From contig CP136063.1 in assembly GCA_032622095.1 (NCBI GenBank), positions 26,538,987 to 26,602,986 of the forward strand: a DNA stretch of 64,000 nt. The letters are read 5' to 3'. The notes beneath the pieces were generated by a model. The model was not told the DNA's origin. It was given only the letters and a program-made list of their open reading frames with translations, and did no database searches. This document shows, one piece after another, positions 1 to 11,990 of the stretch. The position numbers and the translations under genes are program-made. Source of the DNA: Siphonodentalium dalli. Its lineage: Eukaryota; Mollusca; Scaphopoda; Gadilida; Siphonodentaliidae. Every line of letters begins with the position of its first letter. Within the stretch, counting starts at the first letter, position 1.

Positions 1-2370
1 CCCATTAATATTGACAAATGCAACACAAATGAAAAATACATAGTAACTATCCTCAAACATTGATTATAACCTGACAATGATAGTGTTAGAATCAGTCTAC
101 ATGTATATATAGGCATGGCCATAGCATGTTTTTTGAAAAACTACAGAGTGCAGACCATAAATTTCACTAGAATATAGTTACTGCATGTACATCACACAAC
201 TAAAGCAACTGACACATGTACTCGCATGGTACACAATATTTGATATGTAAAGTATATATATATATCCTGTGCCTGTAACATCAAACCAAACCATTTACAG
301 TACTTCAAAAAATAAAAGTAAATTTAAAGGGACGATATGAAAAATAAAATGGTGCAAATATAATGGAGATCTATATTTCTTTACAACATCCACAGATCTA
401 CAAAAACATCTGACAAGATATGGTGTATGACTATTTGTGATTATTCACTGACTTCCATGTCTTGTATGTGTTTTTCTCATGGACAGTCTGGTATCATAAA
501 ATGAAGTTTTTCTGGGTCAGCAAACCAGTTTCAAATGGGCTCTACTTTATAAAATTTAACAACATTAAATAGTTAATGGTAATGTGATCATTTTCACTTG
601 ATAAGTTAAAATATGAGACAGTATTGCATAGCATGGCTACCTGCAGAATGTAGATTTGTCTGATATGTATTAATATCAACTGATGCTTGTATTTTTCTTC
701 TAACTCACTTTGAACTCACAATACAACAGGATTGAGTTCTGAATTTCAAGCCCATAAAACTGACACTTTAGAATCAAGCTTGCCAAATAACCTCACATGA
801 ACTCACTCAGTTGAACACAAGGAACGATTGTCAAGTTGGAATATATTCTGTATGTATGGAAGCCCTATATTTTTAATGTGTAGATTTGACTGGACTAAAT
901 GTGAAGGATTATTTTTAATCTTTATTACTGGAAATCACACCAATAACCAATAGACATACATTTATTAGTTTTGAACAGGACAATATCTTTTAATATTACT
1001 GCAACTGCATTCTTTCTTATGACTTGTTTTCTTACAAACTCTCAAAACTGAACCAGAAACAATTTTGGGCAAATATACATCTACGTGTACATATACAATG
1101 TACATACATGTTCAGATTCATAAAAAAACACTCAATCAGAATATAAGTATAAGCGATCATGCCGGGCTAGCCATTATATTTGTCCTAAAATAATGTACAT
1201 GTTAAGGAAATAGTAGAACCTTTATTCAAATTGGCGGTGATGTTATGTGGCCAATCAAAATTGATGTGGGACTGTTCAATACACAATCTGCTCGACTACC
1301 AAATCACACCGATTTATTGAATTGTAGTAACTCAACATTTACTAAACCTACTTGTGGGCTGAGTATAATTCAATTCAACATTAGAATACCATAAATACAT
1401 TCTATTCTCCCTTAAATTTAAAGAAAAAAACATATTGAACTCATTTATAATGATAATGTGATTATGTCATCCCATTTATAACCATTTTGGCAGCCATCTC
1501 ACATCAAAGGCCATGAAGTCTAGATAGCAAAGGATGAACTACTCACAACTACATGTATTCATTCAAACTATATCACTAGGTAACCTTATTGCAGGAGTTT
1601 TAGGTTACTGATCAAATGCCCTATAATTGATGATTTACCTCAACATCTTTGTTATTCGGAAAATGTCTATTTTTCATTCTATGACCAATATATTACATCC
1701 AAAAAACCTTGCTAAGCACTCATGAGAGGAAGCACAAAGGTGTTAATCCTTTAAAGATGAAAATAATTCTATAGGTAGCACAATTTTTAATTATTGTTGA
1801 CTTTGCTAAATTTTTGCAAATTTGAAGTCGGCGATTTTGGATTTTCAGGGTCAAGAGCTCCTTGAAGATCAATCCCGTCTGATAATGGTACAGAAAATAT
1901 CAGAAATGATACCTGTATGTGTCACTGATCCATATAGGTCAATAAAATTCTAATTGGGGGCTCAACTTTGAGATAAAAGTGCTGAACCCCAAAATTGGGG
2001 TTCAGGCCCTTAAAAATGGAATTTGGGCCCCTTTTATCAAAAATCGGTCAGCACCACTGAATTCCTCATCGAAAAGTACTCTAGAATCAGTATCAAACAG
2101 AAAGTGGTTGGACATTCCCTAAAGAGCCCAGTTGTGAGACCGACTAAGAGCTATTTTCACTGTGGATTGTAATTAGTCATTTCAAGTTGAAATGACTTCA
2201 ATTTGGTATTCCACGCGTTATGTATACCCATGCAACATTTTGTTCGGGGTGTCGGAAATTATCTCGCCCGGCGCTATGTTTTGTCTGCCCAAAGTTTCAA
2301 TACTGAATATTGCTATCAAAAATAAATATAGCAATTCTAAAAGTTGAGTCAAAATTTAGACAATTCCATC
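1..2370. other. No gene or named repeat recognised
   Basis: AT-rich sequence with no open frame of note on either strand and no clear terminal repeats. A short stretch near 1925-2045 is rich in the words GGGGCTC and CCCCAAAATTGGGG, but nothing can be built from it. I treat the region as intergenic or old, unrecognisable repeat DNA. Confidence 0.5.
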
Positions 2371-3947
2371 TACTGTCAAATCCTTTTTATTCGTGGGGGT
2401 CCATTATTTGTTGATTTCGTGGTTCGACCCAACCACAAAATCAAAACCCAATGAAATACTTGACTCAGAGTAAATCAGAGAAATTCTCAATGCACGAGAT
2501 CGAAATGAATATCGGGGTATGAAGTCTGTTTTTTGACATGTCGTAAAATGGGTCAACAAAAATATACGGAAGACGAGATGAAACGTCATGTTCATAAACA
2601 ATATTTACATTTATAATATTTCACATTTAACACATATTTATGATTTGGCACTAGAAAGTCCAGCTTTTGTGAAGCCAGATATGATTAATTCCTTCCGTTG
2701 TGACACGGCCTAGACAGCAGTGATCAACCACTTGGAGTGAACGGGTTTTAGAATTGACGTTCTCAAGTGGTTTAAACAAAGATGCTTCTTCACCTGTTAA
2801 GTCCTCGCACTCATCCATACTCATTATGACTTGTTGCACATACCAGTCATGGAAACGGGCTTTAAGCTGTTCTTTAAACTCATAGTTCACAGTTAAGTCC
2901 AAAGGCTGAAGTCTGTCCGTACACGCTGTAGGAACGAATAACGGAACAATACCATTCTCTTTCAGATGACCGAGCAGTTTTTCACCACGATGTGCTTTGA
3001 ATACATCAAATAGTGCAATGGCTTTATGATCACATGACTTCAATGGTAGGGAATCGCGAATTGAAAACGTATGGGATCATGACTTTGTCAACGTATTTGA
3101 TCATAGAATCCTCATTCGACCAGTGTGATTCCGTGTGATTCACATCCCATCCATCTGGAAAATCCACATTTTTTGGGAGACACCTGTCCGTCTTCCCAGC
3201 GTAAATCAGCTGTGGAGGTAGCATCTCGCCGCTTTTGGTCACCGCTAGAAGGCATGTGATCTGACGATTGTCGTCCAGACCGCAGATAGCCACCTGTTTG
3301 CTCCTCTCTTTCTCCATCGTCCATTCACCTCCTGGAACCATGCACACACCAGTTTGATCCCAATTGATTATCATGTTATCGGGCATGTCAAACGTTTCTA
3401 TCACATTATTCACTTTGTTGACGAATGCGTTTTGAATCTCCTCGAAGTCTGCCGGGAGTGTTTTTGTCGCTTTTGTTCCCTTTCGTTTGACATAATCCAT
3501 TCTTCTGAGTAGGGATCGACACCAATATTTTGTAATCTTAACATGGCCACCGTAACATTCCAGTTTGTGTTTTGCATATTTTAGAACAATAGCTTCAGCA
3601 GCGCCGGCGACAATTCTGTTGTTCACAACCCCTCCATTAATACGAATGTCACAAATCCATTTTTTCACTACATTGTCGAAGTGAGAGACATGCCTGTTAA
3701 TTTGGTAATGGCCTATTCATAACTATTTATCTACAACTGATCCTTGCTATAATGCTTTGTATAAACAATGCTCAATGAATTGAACTCTTAATAAAGGATA
3801 ATGGTTTAACCACGCGCAGGTTACATAAAGACCTGTTGATATTCATAAATATGATACCTGATCCACGAATTTACGTCCCAACGAAATAGCCTTTTTATAA
3901 GAAACCACGAAAATTGAGGCCCACGAAATTAAAGCCAATTCCATCTA
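2371..3947 (-). mobile_element. pogo/Tigger-like DNA transposon, decayed
   Basis: The transposase remnant at 2651-3668 is bracketed by matching sub-terminal sequence. The left side near 2389-2430 and the right side near 3875-3930 (read on the opposite strand) both carry ATTTCGTGG or ATTCGTGGG words about 20-30 bases apart in the same order. That places the inverted ends close to 2371 and 3947. Exact tips are uncertain: the outermost bases no longer match well and a TA target duplication cannot be fixed. Members of this group (Tc1/mariner superfamily) normally duplicate TA. Confidence 0.5.
2651..3668 (-). pseudogene. pogo/Tigger-like DDE transposase, frameshifted
   Basis: Two minus-strand frames overlap at 3030-3043 and together give about 340 residues. 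The first (3668 to 3030) has a helix-rich DNA-binding remnant (residues about 18-60). It is followed by the start of the DDE catalytic core, with the first acid in NWDQTG (D104). The second (from 3043 down) continues with FDVFKAH, carrying the second acid, and LQPLDLT, carrying the third. All three catalytic acids of the DDE_1 (CENP-B/pogo/jerky) family can therefore be seen. A single shift near 3035 separates the frames. The N-terminal first helix-turn-helix seems missing, since the family normally has two. It is a dead or nearly dead transposon gene. A domesticated CENP-B-like gene is less likely because the flanking inverted sequence and the shift point to a relic. Confidence 0.8.
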
Positions 3948-4970
3948 TATGTAAAGACAAATGAATGGTAAACATGAGCCATATACAGTGCACTCTAGGT
4001 TACACAATGTAGTCGGATCAATGGTCGGACTATATAAAACCCACTGGCGGCTGTATCATCGTGAAAAGATTATCTAAAGGCACATCTGCCATACTACTAT
4101 GAACAGTGAACTATTTTCTAAAAATCTGTGCAAATGATAGTGAAATGATAGTGAAATGATAGTGCATAAGAAGCTTTGATCTTCCATCACTAACCCTCCA
4201 TAGTATACTGTAATTGAACTGAATGCTATTGTCACTCGTTCCATATAGGCCTAATATAAAACAATATAAACTGGACCCAGAACACAGGAAAACGCATCGT
4301 TTTGAATGTAGTATACATGCGCAAAATGGGTGGTTAAACTCCACTCTCATGCTCTCATGCTCTCCTGCACTTGCTTCGTGGCGAGGATGATGCTATCATA
4401 TATACAACAATACATAGCGCCACCCTTTTCAAATTTACGGGATCCACCACGGCTAGCCGACATCAATGGTGCCAATCGAGTTAAACTGTTAAAGCACTTT
4501 CATTGGCACAGACTCCGTCATAAAAATATATATACACTACGAATATATGACCCACGATGTGATCAAGTTCGATTTGGACGGGTGCGGAGTATAAAATATT
4601 TGTTTCATTAATTAATTTTCATCTGAACTGGACAAATTAAATGGGTGGACGTTCCCCCGACGAAAAAGGTGCGGGGACGTTGTCCCCCCCCCCCCTGCAA
4701 TTCATCGCTGCTACCGGTTACCCCCAGATTGGGGATTACACACTTCTTTTGTCAAGAGATTAACAACACACAACTGTCCACAGATATTAACACTCAACTG
4801 TCACCTCTCTACAAGCGATGTCAGGCATGTTACTCAAAATATTTGTAAACATTCAGTATTTCTAACATATTCCACAATGAATTATACTCTTAAAAAGTAC
4901 TGTGATTACTAATAAAATTGAACTAAACGGTGAAGCTCCCACAAGTTAAGATTAATTGGGAGAATTCACC
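3948..4970. other. No gene recognised
   Basis: No supported coding sequence. The stretch has a thrice-repeated GATAGTGAAAT word near 4135-4160 and a C-rich tract at 4683-4695. Nothing else stands out. Confidence 0.4.
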
Positions 4971-5361
4971 CAGGGGTGCCAGAAGAGGGGGGGGCAGAGG
5001 GGGCAGCTGACCCCCCTGCCCTTGACCAAGGGGGGCGAGCGGGGGCAGGACTTGCCCTTTTTCTGGAGACAGAAAATGCTTTGTGTGTTTAATCTCATAT
5101 TTTTATAGCAAAATGTGACTTTTTTGGTCCAAATACCACCAATTTCACAAGGAATATTAATTTTTTGTCAATTTTATCACAAAACGGCCATAAAAACTGA
5201 CAAATACCATTAAAATAGGGATTTTTGCCACAATTAATTTATGGTTATTTTCCCGAGTTTGCTGGAGTTTGCGGAGAAAATGCCCTTTTTTGCTGAAAAG
5301 TGCCCTTTTTGTAGGCTCTGCCCCCCCCCCCCCCTGCCCTTGGATGCTTCCGGCGCCCCTG
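4971..5361. mobile_element. hAT-type non-autonomous element (391 bp)
   Basis: The left end reads CAGGGGTGCCAGAAG and the right end, on the other strand, CAGGGGCGCCGGAAG. These are inverted terminal repeats typical of hAT elements. The flanks are AATTCACC (4963-4970) and ATTTCACC (5362-5369), an 8-bp duplication with one mismatch, which is the hAT length. The interior holds G-rich and C-rich tracts and TGCCCTTTTT words in both orientations. It has no coding capacity and must have been moved by a hAT transposase in trans. Confidence 0.8.
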
Positions 5362-5449
5362 ATTTCACCCAATCGCCCTATCACATTGTGTTGCTATTTC
5401 TATTATCACTGATAACGCTGTTTGTATATGTTGGCACCTTGTCAAACCT

Positions 5450-6170
5450 CACCATAGTTTGGTCAATATTTACAAAATTATAGTTGGTGTAGTCATTTCT
5501 GTGTCGTTGGGTCTTAATCGTCTATCTGAATTTTTAGTCGAGTTTAACTTATGGTTTGACGAGGGACGGCGGGCGGGCAGACATAAAGAATGCCTTATAA
5601 CTTTGACATTTGTGAACGGATTAAAAAAAAATATCTCAGTTGCTCCCAATGACTATTTATTGCCTGTAGAAAATGGGTCACGTCCGAACTTTTTTACAAG
5701 AGTTATCCATCTTAGATGGTTTTTAGTTTAAGTTTTTCACAAATATTAAACAATTTCAACAATATTTAGTATATGAGTCTCCTGCAACAATATCTCGGAC
5801 GAGTTCGAAAACCAGGTTTGTCCGAATTTTTTTCGCGGAGTTATGGGTCTTAGTTTGTCTATTTTTAGCAATTTTATCACTGTTAGCATGATAACTCGAT
5901 GAGATATTAACCGATTTCACGATAACTCGATGAGATATTAACCGATTTCAACAATATTTGGTATATGATTCTCCTGCAACAATATCTCGGACGAGTTCAA
6001 AAACCAAGTTTAGCGTGATAACTCAATGAAATATTAACCGATTTAAACAATATTTGGTATATGAGTCTATTGCAACAATATCGCGGAGGAGTTCGAAAAC
6101 CTGGTTTGTCCGAAAAAAAATTCCCGAGTTCTAGTTTTTGGGTCTTAGTTTGTCTATTTTTTGGCCTTTT
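5450..6170 (+). repeat. Tandem array, roughly 110-190 bp degenerate units
   Basis: Units contain, in order, GATAACTCGATGAGATATTAACCGATTTC, then a TTTGGTATATGA word, CTCCTGCAACAATATCTCGGA, GAGTTCGAAAACC and GTTTGTCC. Copies begin near 5755, 5885, 5925 and 6005. A G/C-rich GGGACGGCGGGCGGGC tract near 5562 sits at the left side, as in the other arrays of this window. No coding function is supported. It is likely the core of a non-autonomous transposon related to the arrays at 12.7, 27.4 and 62.7 kb. Confidence 0.6.
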
Positions 6171-6174
6171 CACA

Positions 6175-7809
6175 TGAGCACATTTCGGCACAAAAACATT
6201 CTGAAATTGAAGTCATGTTGTCGACATTGAGTCATTGACACCAGATATAATGGAAAACATTCAAATCTTAATTGATAACAGCGATGTATCAGATAACAGA
6301 GCATTCAATGATATCTGGGCATTTTGAATATAGAGGGTATCATTCTTGACTTACAGTAGCTTCTGAGCTAATTTCTTTACAGAAGTCCCTTCTGGTTGCA
6401 TGACAATCTTTATCTAAGTTTGAACACGGTGATGATACTGAAACTTTTAGATTTATATTGGCTTCTGAACTGTTTTCGTCAGAGGAGTCATTTTTGCATC
6501 TAAGTTTGAACACGGTGACGGTATTGAAACTTTTAGATTTATATCGGCTTCTGATTTGTCATAATTAGAATTCTTTTTGGCTGGATTACAATATTGATCC
6601 TAGTTCGAACAATGAGATATACATATTCTGCCAGCCTCATATGCTTTCTTTTCGGTCATCCACTGTTCTGTAATTATGATTTACACCTAATTTCCCACCT
6701 AAATTCTGAAGGCCTATTAATGCCCGCTGGTGTTGTGCTGGGCTCTTATGAAAACGGTGAGCAGCTAGATATCGGATGTATATGCGATGGAGAGTTGATT
6801 ACGGCAGATCATATATATCTGTATATATCTTCATATTGTTTATTTAAATGTCTTATTGTGTTTATTGCTTTCAGTTTTGTCTATAATATAGGGCCAATTT
6901 TATGTTACACATTGTTTATTCACTAATAGTAATACATGTATGATCATAATTAACATAATAACATTAACAAACACAAAACAACTTCCAATATACCAAAGTC
7001 AATTGTGAAAATTTCAGAAGAGAAGACATGTTTACATTGTTCCTCCCAACTTTGGAGTGACTATGGCAGTTTTTGTTTCGAAGCAACATGCGATTTTTAT
7101 TTTTGGAACAATAGGATCAACTTGCATAGATTGTTTCAGAGGAAATATCTCTATGGAAGAATTTGTATTCATTACCTGCGCAGCAGTTTCTGGACCAAGA
7201 ATAATATCAGTTGCCTCAACTTGCGTCGCTTATAGTTGCATTTGTTGCTAACGCTGTCTCCATCTCCACTTCACAATCTATTAATTTTGGGACTGTCTCC
7301 TCGTCTTGTGATGGATCCATCTTTTCTGGACTTCTTTCGAAAACAATTTAAAACTTAGCAGTGCTGCTAACACAATGTGCAATATGTTCCTTTCGGATTC
7401 AGAGCTTTACGGTCCTCAAATATCATTTCACCAAATGGAAACTTCGCAATCATTTTGTCAAAAATAGCGATAAAGAATGTGCACACACTCTTGGAAGAAC
7501 TATTATGTAATGACAATGTACCTGCTATATATAAGATGCGTAGAATTACATGTTAACGAGTAACTGAGCTGTTGCTTCGGGTAGGTCTGAGTTTCGAGTG
7601 AGGAGCATGGCACTTTTGGGATCTTCCGTGGGTTTCCGTGATTACTCGGTCGTTTGTCCAATTGATCGGGTCTCTACGCGCAGAGTTGGGGTTCTACACT
7701 TGACCGCGCTTACTACACTCCCCCTGCCTTTATAGAGATATGTTGATCCCTTCTGGATGAGCCATATAATTGTGAATCAAGTAGGACAATTTGTCTCCCA
7801 GTGACCTCT
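6175..7809. other. No gene recognised
   Basis: Open frames here are short (the longest is about 110 codons at 6594-6926) and show no family resemblance. A related pair of about 110-bp segments at 6415-6470 and 6505-6550 shares GTTTGAACACGGTGA and GAAACTTTTAGATTTATAT words, a small tandem repeat. Confidence 0.4.
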
Positions 7810-8425
7810 TGGAGTGTTTCACATCACTAAATGTTAAGGTTTTCATGTGATCACGATCAACGTAATGAAATTGGACACAAACTAAATGTTGATGTTTTTA
7901 TGTGATGTGCGTTATGATGAACACAATGAAATCCAAGCCTTGAAATAGGGTGTCTGTCATTTGCAGATTGAGGTCCCCAGAGTGTGAATTTAGTGATGCT
8001 ACCCCACATAGTGGGCTAGCATCACCAAATTCACTCTCTGGGGACCTCATTCTGCTGAGGTGTAAACAGAATAAGGTCCCCAGAGGGTGAATTTGATGAT
8101 GCTAGCCCGCTATGCGGGGTAGCATCACTAAATTCACCCTTTGGAGACCTCAATCTGCAAATGACAGACCCCCTATTTCAAGGCTTGATGAAATCAGAAG
8201 CAAAATAAATGTTGAGGTTTTCACATGATGTGCATCAAAACCCACGCGAAGAAATCGCACACAAACTAAAGATTGAGGTTTTCATGCAATGTGCAGTGCG
8301 AACTAAAGGTTAAGGTTTTAATGTGATGTGCGTTATGATCCATGCAATGAAATCAGACTCAAACGAACGGTTGGGATTTTCATGTGATCTACAAACTAAA
8401 GGTTGAGGTTTTTGATGTGATGTGT
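7810..8425 (+). repeat. Degenerate 70-110 bp minisatellite, interrupted
   Basis: Repeated blocks of the type AAACTAAAGGTTGAGG, TTTTCATGTGATGTG, CGTTATGATCCA and CAATGAAATC recur near 7828, 7880, 8205, 8265, 8305, 8360 and 8395. The array was split by the fold-back element at 7934-8187, whose target copy ATGAAATC is part of the repeat unit. Confidence 0.65.
7934..8187. mobile_element. Double fold-back MITE with 8-bp duplication
   Basis: The whole 254 bp is one inverted repeat. The left end reads CAAGCCTTGAAATAGGG and the right end is its complement. Each arm also folds on itself: GGTCCCCAGAG with GTGATGCTACCCC or GTGATGCTAGCCC returns in inverted order within the arm. The result would be a cruciform with two sub-hairpins. 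ATGAAATC stands immediately outside both ends (7926-7933 and 8188-8195), a perfect 8-bp target duplication. That length fits hAT, though the tip CAAG is not the usual hAT tip. No coding content. The near-perfect arms suggest a young insertion. Confidence 0.85.
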
Positions 8426-8429
8426 ATAT

Positions 8430-9286
8430 GTGTATTTAAGGCAATTATACCGGATTAAGACTTTTATGTATAGAGTGTCCGCTAGTAACAACCATGATGG
8501 GTTATCTCCCTAAAACTGCCTGTGGACGACACATACATCAGAGCCTTATTTAGAAACCAGGCTGGGTTATCTCCCTTAACCCTTTAGCATTCAGAAAGCC
8601 CCAGAGCGCCCTGCCGCGTAACGTCCATAAAGCCCCAGAGCGCCCGGAGTTTTCCGACTTTTTTCGCGGTCATAGTTTACAACAAAAATATTGCATTATA
8701 ACACAACAAATTGATCTTATATTTAATGTAAACAATAAAATGGATGTTACATTATTAATGTTTATGTGTTTGTTGGGTTCTGTGGTAGATTTCAAAATAA
8801 AATAAAATCGTAATAAAACGAAAACTGCATCTCGCTGTGCTATTTTTCAAGTTGACTAAATCAATGTACTCCGCATTGTGATATGTGTACAGTCATCAAA
8901 TATAGTTTTATTCTACAGATTTTTATTTACAAACTTTATTTTTATTTCCAATAAAATATTTATTTGATTTGTTTATGTTTTTGAGCTATTAATAATATGC
9001 ACCTGAATTAAAAAAAGCCAGTAACATGATTTGACCAGCGAAGCAAATAGAGTTCAACTCCAAGACACTTGCACTGTTGGTGTTACTGAGGACGCCGTGT
9101 TGCTCTAACTCTTTTGGCCCTTGATATGTTCTCAATTAAACTGTATAGAAATTTGATTTGATTTTTTTTCCTCATTCATCATAAGATTATATGCATAATA
9201 TTTTTATTTTCATACTTTGAGTGAGAAATTTTGACAATTCAATAAAGTTTTGATCGGAAAGTTCGACAAAATGTTTGATTTTCTCT
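8430..9286. other. No gene recognised
   Basis: Contains two GGTTATCTCCC words (near 8500 and 8564), a TTAACCCTTTAGCATTCAG stretch at 8577 that resembles a lone piggyBac-type tip without a partner, and a doubled AAAGCCCCAGAGCGCCC segment (8598-8612 and 8631-8645). The rest is AT-rich. Confidence 0.4.
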
Positions 9287-9792
9287 TCACGCACTATAGA
9301 AGAATGAGTTACACATCCCAACATCACGCCAGTTCAGCCCAATATTGCGGGCACGGCGATTGCCTAGATTAATACCCAAATAAATTATGTTGTTACAGCG
9401 CTTTGACAAATACATAATCTTGAGTACATTCTCCACCATACAATCGAAAAATGCAAAGGAATGGACACACGATTCAATACAAAGAGGAATGTACAAAGTG
9501 ATTTTTGTGAACTTAGTACTGTGGTATGGTTGTCCTCTTCTGTTTTTCTCAGTAAGCCATATCTCAACCATTGCGTCAATGTCTTGGTCACTGAAACTTG
9601 ATGGACCATTCAAACAAAATCGCAGCATTCGGTCCAAGTTTGTTTGATTCAAACTGGACCTCAATGGGCTACACAACAGTTTCATTGCAGAAAAGGCGCT
9701 TTCAACATTCGATGTGGACGACGGAATTAGAAGCAACATTTCAAATAACCGCATACAGTCAATAGTGTCACGTCCGTTGCTTCGCATTTGTT
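9287..9792 (-). pseudogene. hAT transposase, C-terminal dimerisation part
   Basis: Read on the minus strand, this frame holds the hAT C-terminal dimerisation signature: LFEMLLLIPSSTSNVESAFSAM followed by LRSSLNQTNLDRMLRF. In living hAT elements of the DUF4371/ZNF862-like group this segment folds with the RNase-H core and lets the transposase assemble. The natural C-terminus is probably near 9500, where family resemblance stops; the open frame runs on to 9287. Upstream the reading frame is cut at a TTAA by the MITE at 9797-10188. If that MITE and one TTAA are ignored, codons run straight on (GSTVL then KQMRSNGRD) into the fragment at 10193-11015, so both belong to one gene. Confidence 0.85.
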
Positions 9793-9796
9793 TTAA

Positions 9797-10188
9797 CCCT
9801 TTACCCAACAGAAGGGCCATGTGCCAATGCATTCTCTTATATATGCGAGTCGACCATAGGTCGCCTCGCATATATAAGAGAATGCATTGGCTTAACACAT
9901 TAAAAATTATAAAATTGTTAAAGAATGTAAGAAAAAATGGTAAAAAGTGTTAAAAAAAGATTTTTTTTAAGCCAATGCATTCTCTTATATATGCGAGGCG
10001 ACCTATGGTCGACTCGCATATATAAGAGAATGCATTGGCACAGGGCATAACTGTAACCATCACAATGTGGTCAATGAGCCGGTTCCAATGATATCCATAT
10101 TTGTATGGTTCTATTGAGACAGACCGAAGATATTTTAGGCTGTTGAAGCTTTATTTGGCCGGTTTTGGCCGGTTTGTTGGGTAAAGGG
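9797..10188. mobile_element. piggyBac-like MITE, copy A (392 bp)
   Basis: TTAA duplications at 9793-9796 and 10189-10192 flank inverted tips CCCTTTACCCAACA and its complement. TTAA plus CCC-tips is the piggyBac signature. Inside, two nearly perfect 69-bp palindromes (9832-9899 and 9973-10040) read GCCAATGCATTCTCTTATA through TGCGAG, a CGACC/GGTCG centre and back. They form strong hairpins on either side of an AT-rich spacer. The right part contains AAAACCGGCC words and a GACAGACCGAAGATATTTTAGG block. It sits inside the hAT coding sequence. Confidence 0.9.
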
Positions 10189-10192
10189 TTAA

Positions 10193-11015
10193 TACAGTAG
10201 ATCCATCAACAGGATGGTTGTCGATGTACGCTGCTACATTAGCCTGTTTCAGTTTGTTTTGACCAGCACTGATGTCTCGTGTCGCAAATCCTGCTGACTC
10301 CTCTTGGTACTCGCGTTAAAATCACTAAGAAATGATTCTATATCCTGTGTATGTCGATGACTGATGTTTTGTCGATGACTGATGGTGATGTGATCGTCCC
10401 ACTATCATCTGTGTCTATCTGGGGGTTGCCATAATATTGTGTTAAGGCTGTGATGGAAGTACCACGCTCTTCGTCGGACATCCCGTTTGCCGGAGAGAAT
10501 GCATTGAAAAGTGGCGCCACGTCACTGTCAGCAGACATTGCCTCATCCAACTCCACAATCAGCGAATCCAAGAATGGAACTCCTGTCTCTTTGATAAACT
10601 TCCGGATCCCATTGGCCGGGTTATCGTTAAACTGTGCTTCTCCTCGTGTTTAGCTAGCTCCATCATCCTCTTAGCCGACTCATAGTATTCAGTTGACATT
10701 GCGAAGTATTTCCCAGAGAGAATATTATCCTTCAGATGAACAATGGAGTTTTTCAGCTTCTGGAAGCGGGCTGGGACGGCAGTGTAGTTTAGACATTTCT
10801 TCTGCAGAAACATTGAAAACGTGTTGATTGGCACAAGAATATCGGCTACCAATAGCAACAAAAGTGATAGCTTTAAAAGTTGATCGCGACATCCTTTGAT
10901 TTCCGGGTCGCCCCTAGATTCAAACAACGAGTCGAGGGTATCAATGACGATATCCCAATGCGAAATCAATCTGGAACAAGCAGCGCCATGACTCAGCCAT
11001 CTAGTAGTGGACGCT
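10193..11015 (-). pseudogene. hAT transposase, central part, frameshifted
   Basis: Several minus-strand frames together read as the middle of a DUF4371/ZNF862-like hAT transposase. Near 11000 is TRWLSHGAAC, the conserved motif of the RNase-H fold. From about 10969 to 10640 follows a helical insertion domain with a repeated leucine run. Around 10571-10338 comes an acidic stretch with DEERGTSITALTQYYG. From about 10320 to 10193 is EYQEESAGFATRDIS, leading directly into the C-terminal fragment. At least two shifts occur between these blocks, near 10640 and 10350. The gene is interrupted upstream by the MITE at 11020-11280. Confidence 0.75.
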
Positions 11016-11019
11016 TTAA

Positions 11020-11280
11020 CCCTTTACCCAACAAACCGGCCAAAACCGGCCAAATAAAGCTTCAACAGCCTAAAATATCTTCGGTCTGTCTCAATAGAAC
11101 CATACAAATATGGATATCATTGGAACCGGCTCCTTGACCACATTGTGATAGTTACAGTTAGCCCTGTGCCAATGCATTCTCTTATATAAGAGAATGCATT
11201 GGCCTAAAAAAAAATCTTTTTTATTTTATTTTATATATAAGAGAATGCATTGGCACAGGGCCGTTCTGATGGGTAAAGGG
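11020..11280. mobile_element. piggyBac-like MITE, copy B (261 bp)
   Basis: TTAA at 11016-11019 and 11281-11284 surrounds tips CCCTTTACCCAACA and GATGGGTAAAGGG. The interior matches copy A in the opposite orientation (GCTTCAACAGCCTAAAATATC and so on). The palindrome is shortened, lacking the CGACC/GGTCG centre, so only GAATGCATTCTC-type arms remain. It is inserted in the same hAT gene as copy A. Confidence 0.85.
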
Positions 11281-11516
11281 TTAAATGAACAAGCACTAGT
11301 GCTAGGCGATGGTTTTTGCATTTGATGTAAATAGCATGTGGTGACAGATGATGAATTCATTATTTTATATATAAGAGAATGCATTGGCACATAATTCATT
11401 ATTTTATATATAAGAGAATGCATTGGCACAGGGCCGTTCTGTTGGGTAAAGGGTTAAATGAACAAGCACTAGTGCTAGGCGATGGTTTTTGCATTTGATG
11501 TAAATAGCATGTGGTG
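11281..11516. repeat. Local duplication of MITE tail plus hAT flank
   Basis: A 63-bp piece starting TTAAATGAACAAGCACTAG occurs at 11281-11343 and again at 11453-11515. MITE-tail sequence (TATATAAGAGAATGCATTGG) occurs at 11233, 11369 and 11411. On the minus strand the hAT piece encodes AIYIKCKNHRLALVLVHL, a well conserved hAT motif, so both copies are hAT coding sequence. The first copy runs on through GTGGTGACAGATGATGAATTC. The second stops at GTGGTG, where the 27.6-kb element begins. The first copy therefore preserves the uninterrupted target. Confidence 0.8.
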
Positions 11517-11524
11517 CCCCTACC

Positions 11525-11990
11525 AAAATTTAGCTACACTAATGTTTCTAGTTAAACTAGATATTAGCTAATAATTGTACTAAAAATACACTAACCTGTT
11601 AGCTATAATTTAGCTATACTAAATAATAGCTAAGAATTACACTGAAACCTAGCTAAAACTTTAGTTAATATCTAGTGTAGCTAGAACTTAGCTAATAATA
11701 TATGCTAGAACTTAGCTAACATATTAGTTAGTTTTTAGCTTGATTGAATGTTTGGCCCCAAGGATGTTCCAATATGCTAGAAGTTAGCTAATTCAACATA
11801 GAAAATATCATTCTGTGCTAGAATTTGGCTAATTTGACACAGACAAATTTTCGAAAACTGCACCTAGCTGAAAAGTAGCTAATCCAACTTAGAATTGAGA
11901 CACATATAGTGAACTTAACTAGAATCTAGCTAATTTAACACAAACAAATTACCATAAAATTCCACCTAGCTAAAAGTTAGCTAATCTAAC
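11525..11990. repeat. TAGCTA-rich left arm
   Basis: About sixteen TAGCTA (or one-off TTGGCTAA) words occur in 470 bp, often as TTAGCTAAT or CTAGCTAAAA, 10-40 bases apart. TAGCTA is its own reverse complement, so the arm can pair with itself and with the right arm. Arrays of short motifs beside transposon tips are typical transposase-binding regions, as in CACTA/Spm elements; that role is inferred here. Confidence 0.75.

Noticed and set aside
8577-8645. TTAACCCTTTAGC as another piggyBac-like MITE
   Set aside because: No matching inverted tip with TTAA was found downstream within a few kilobases.
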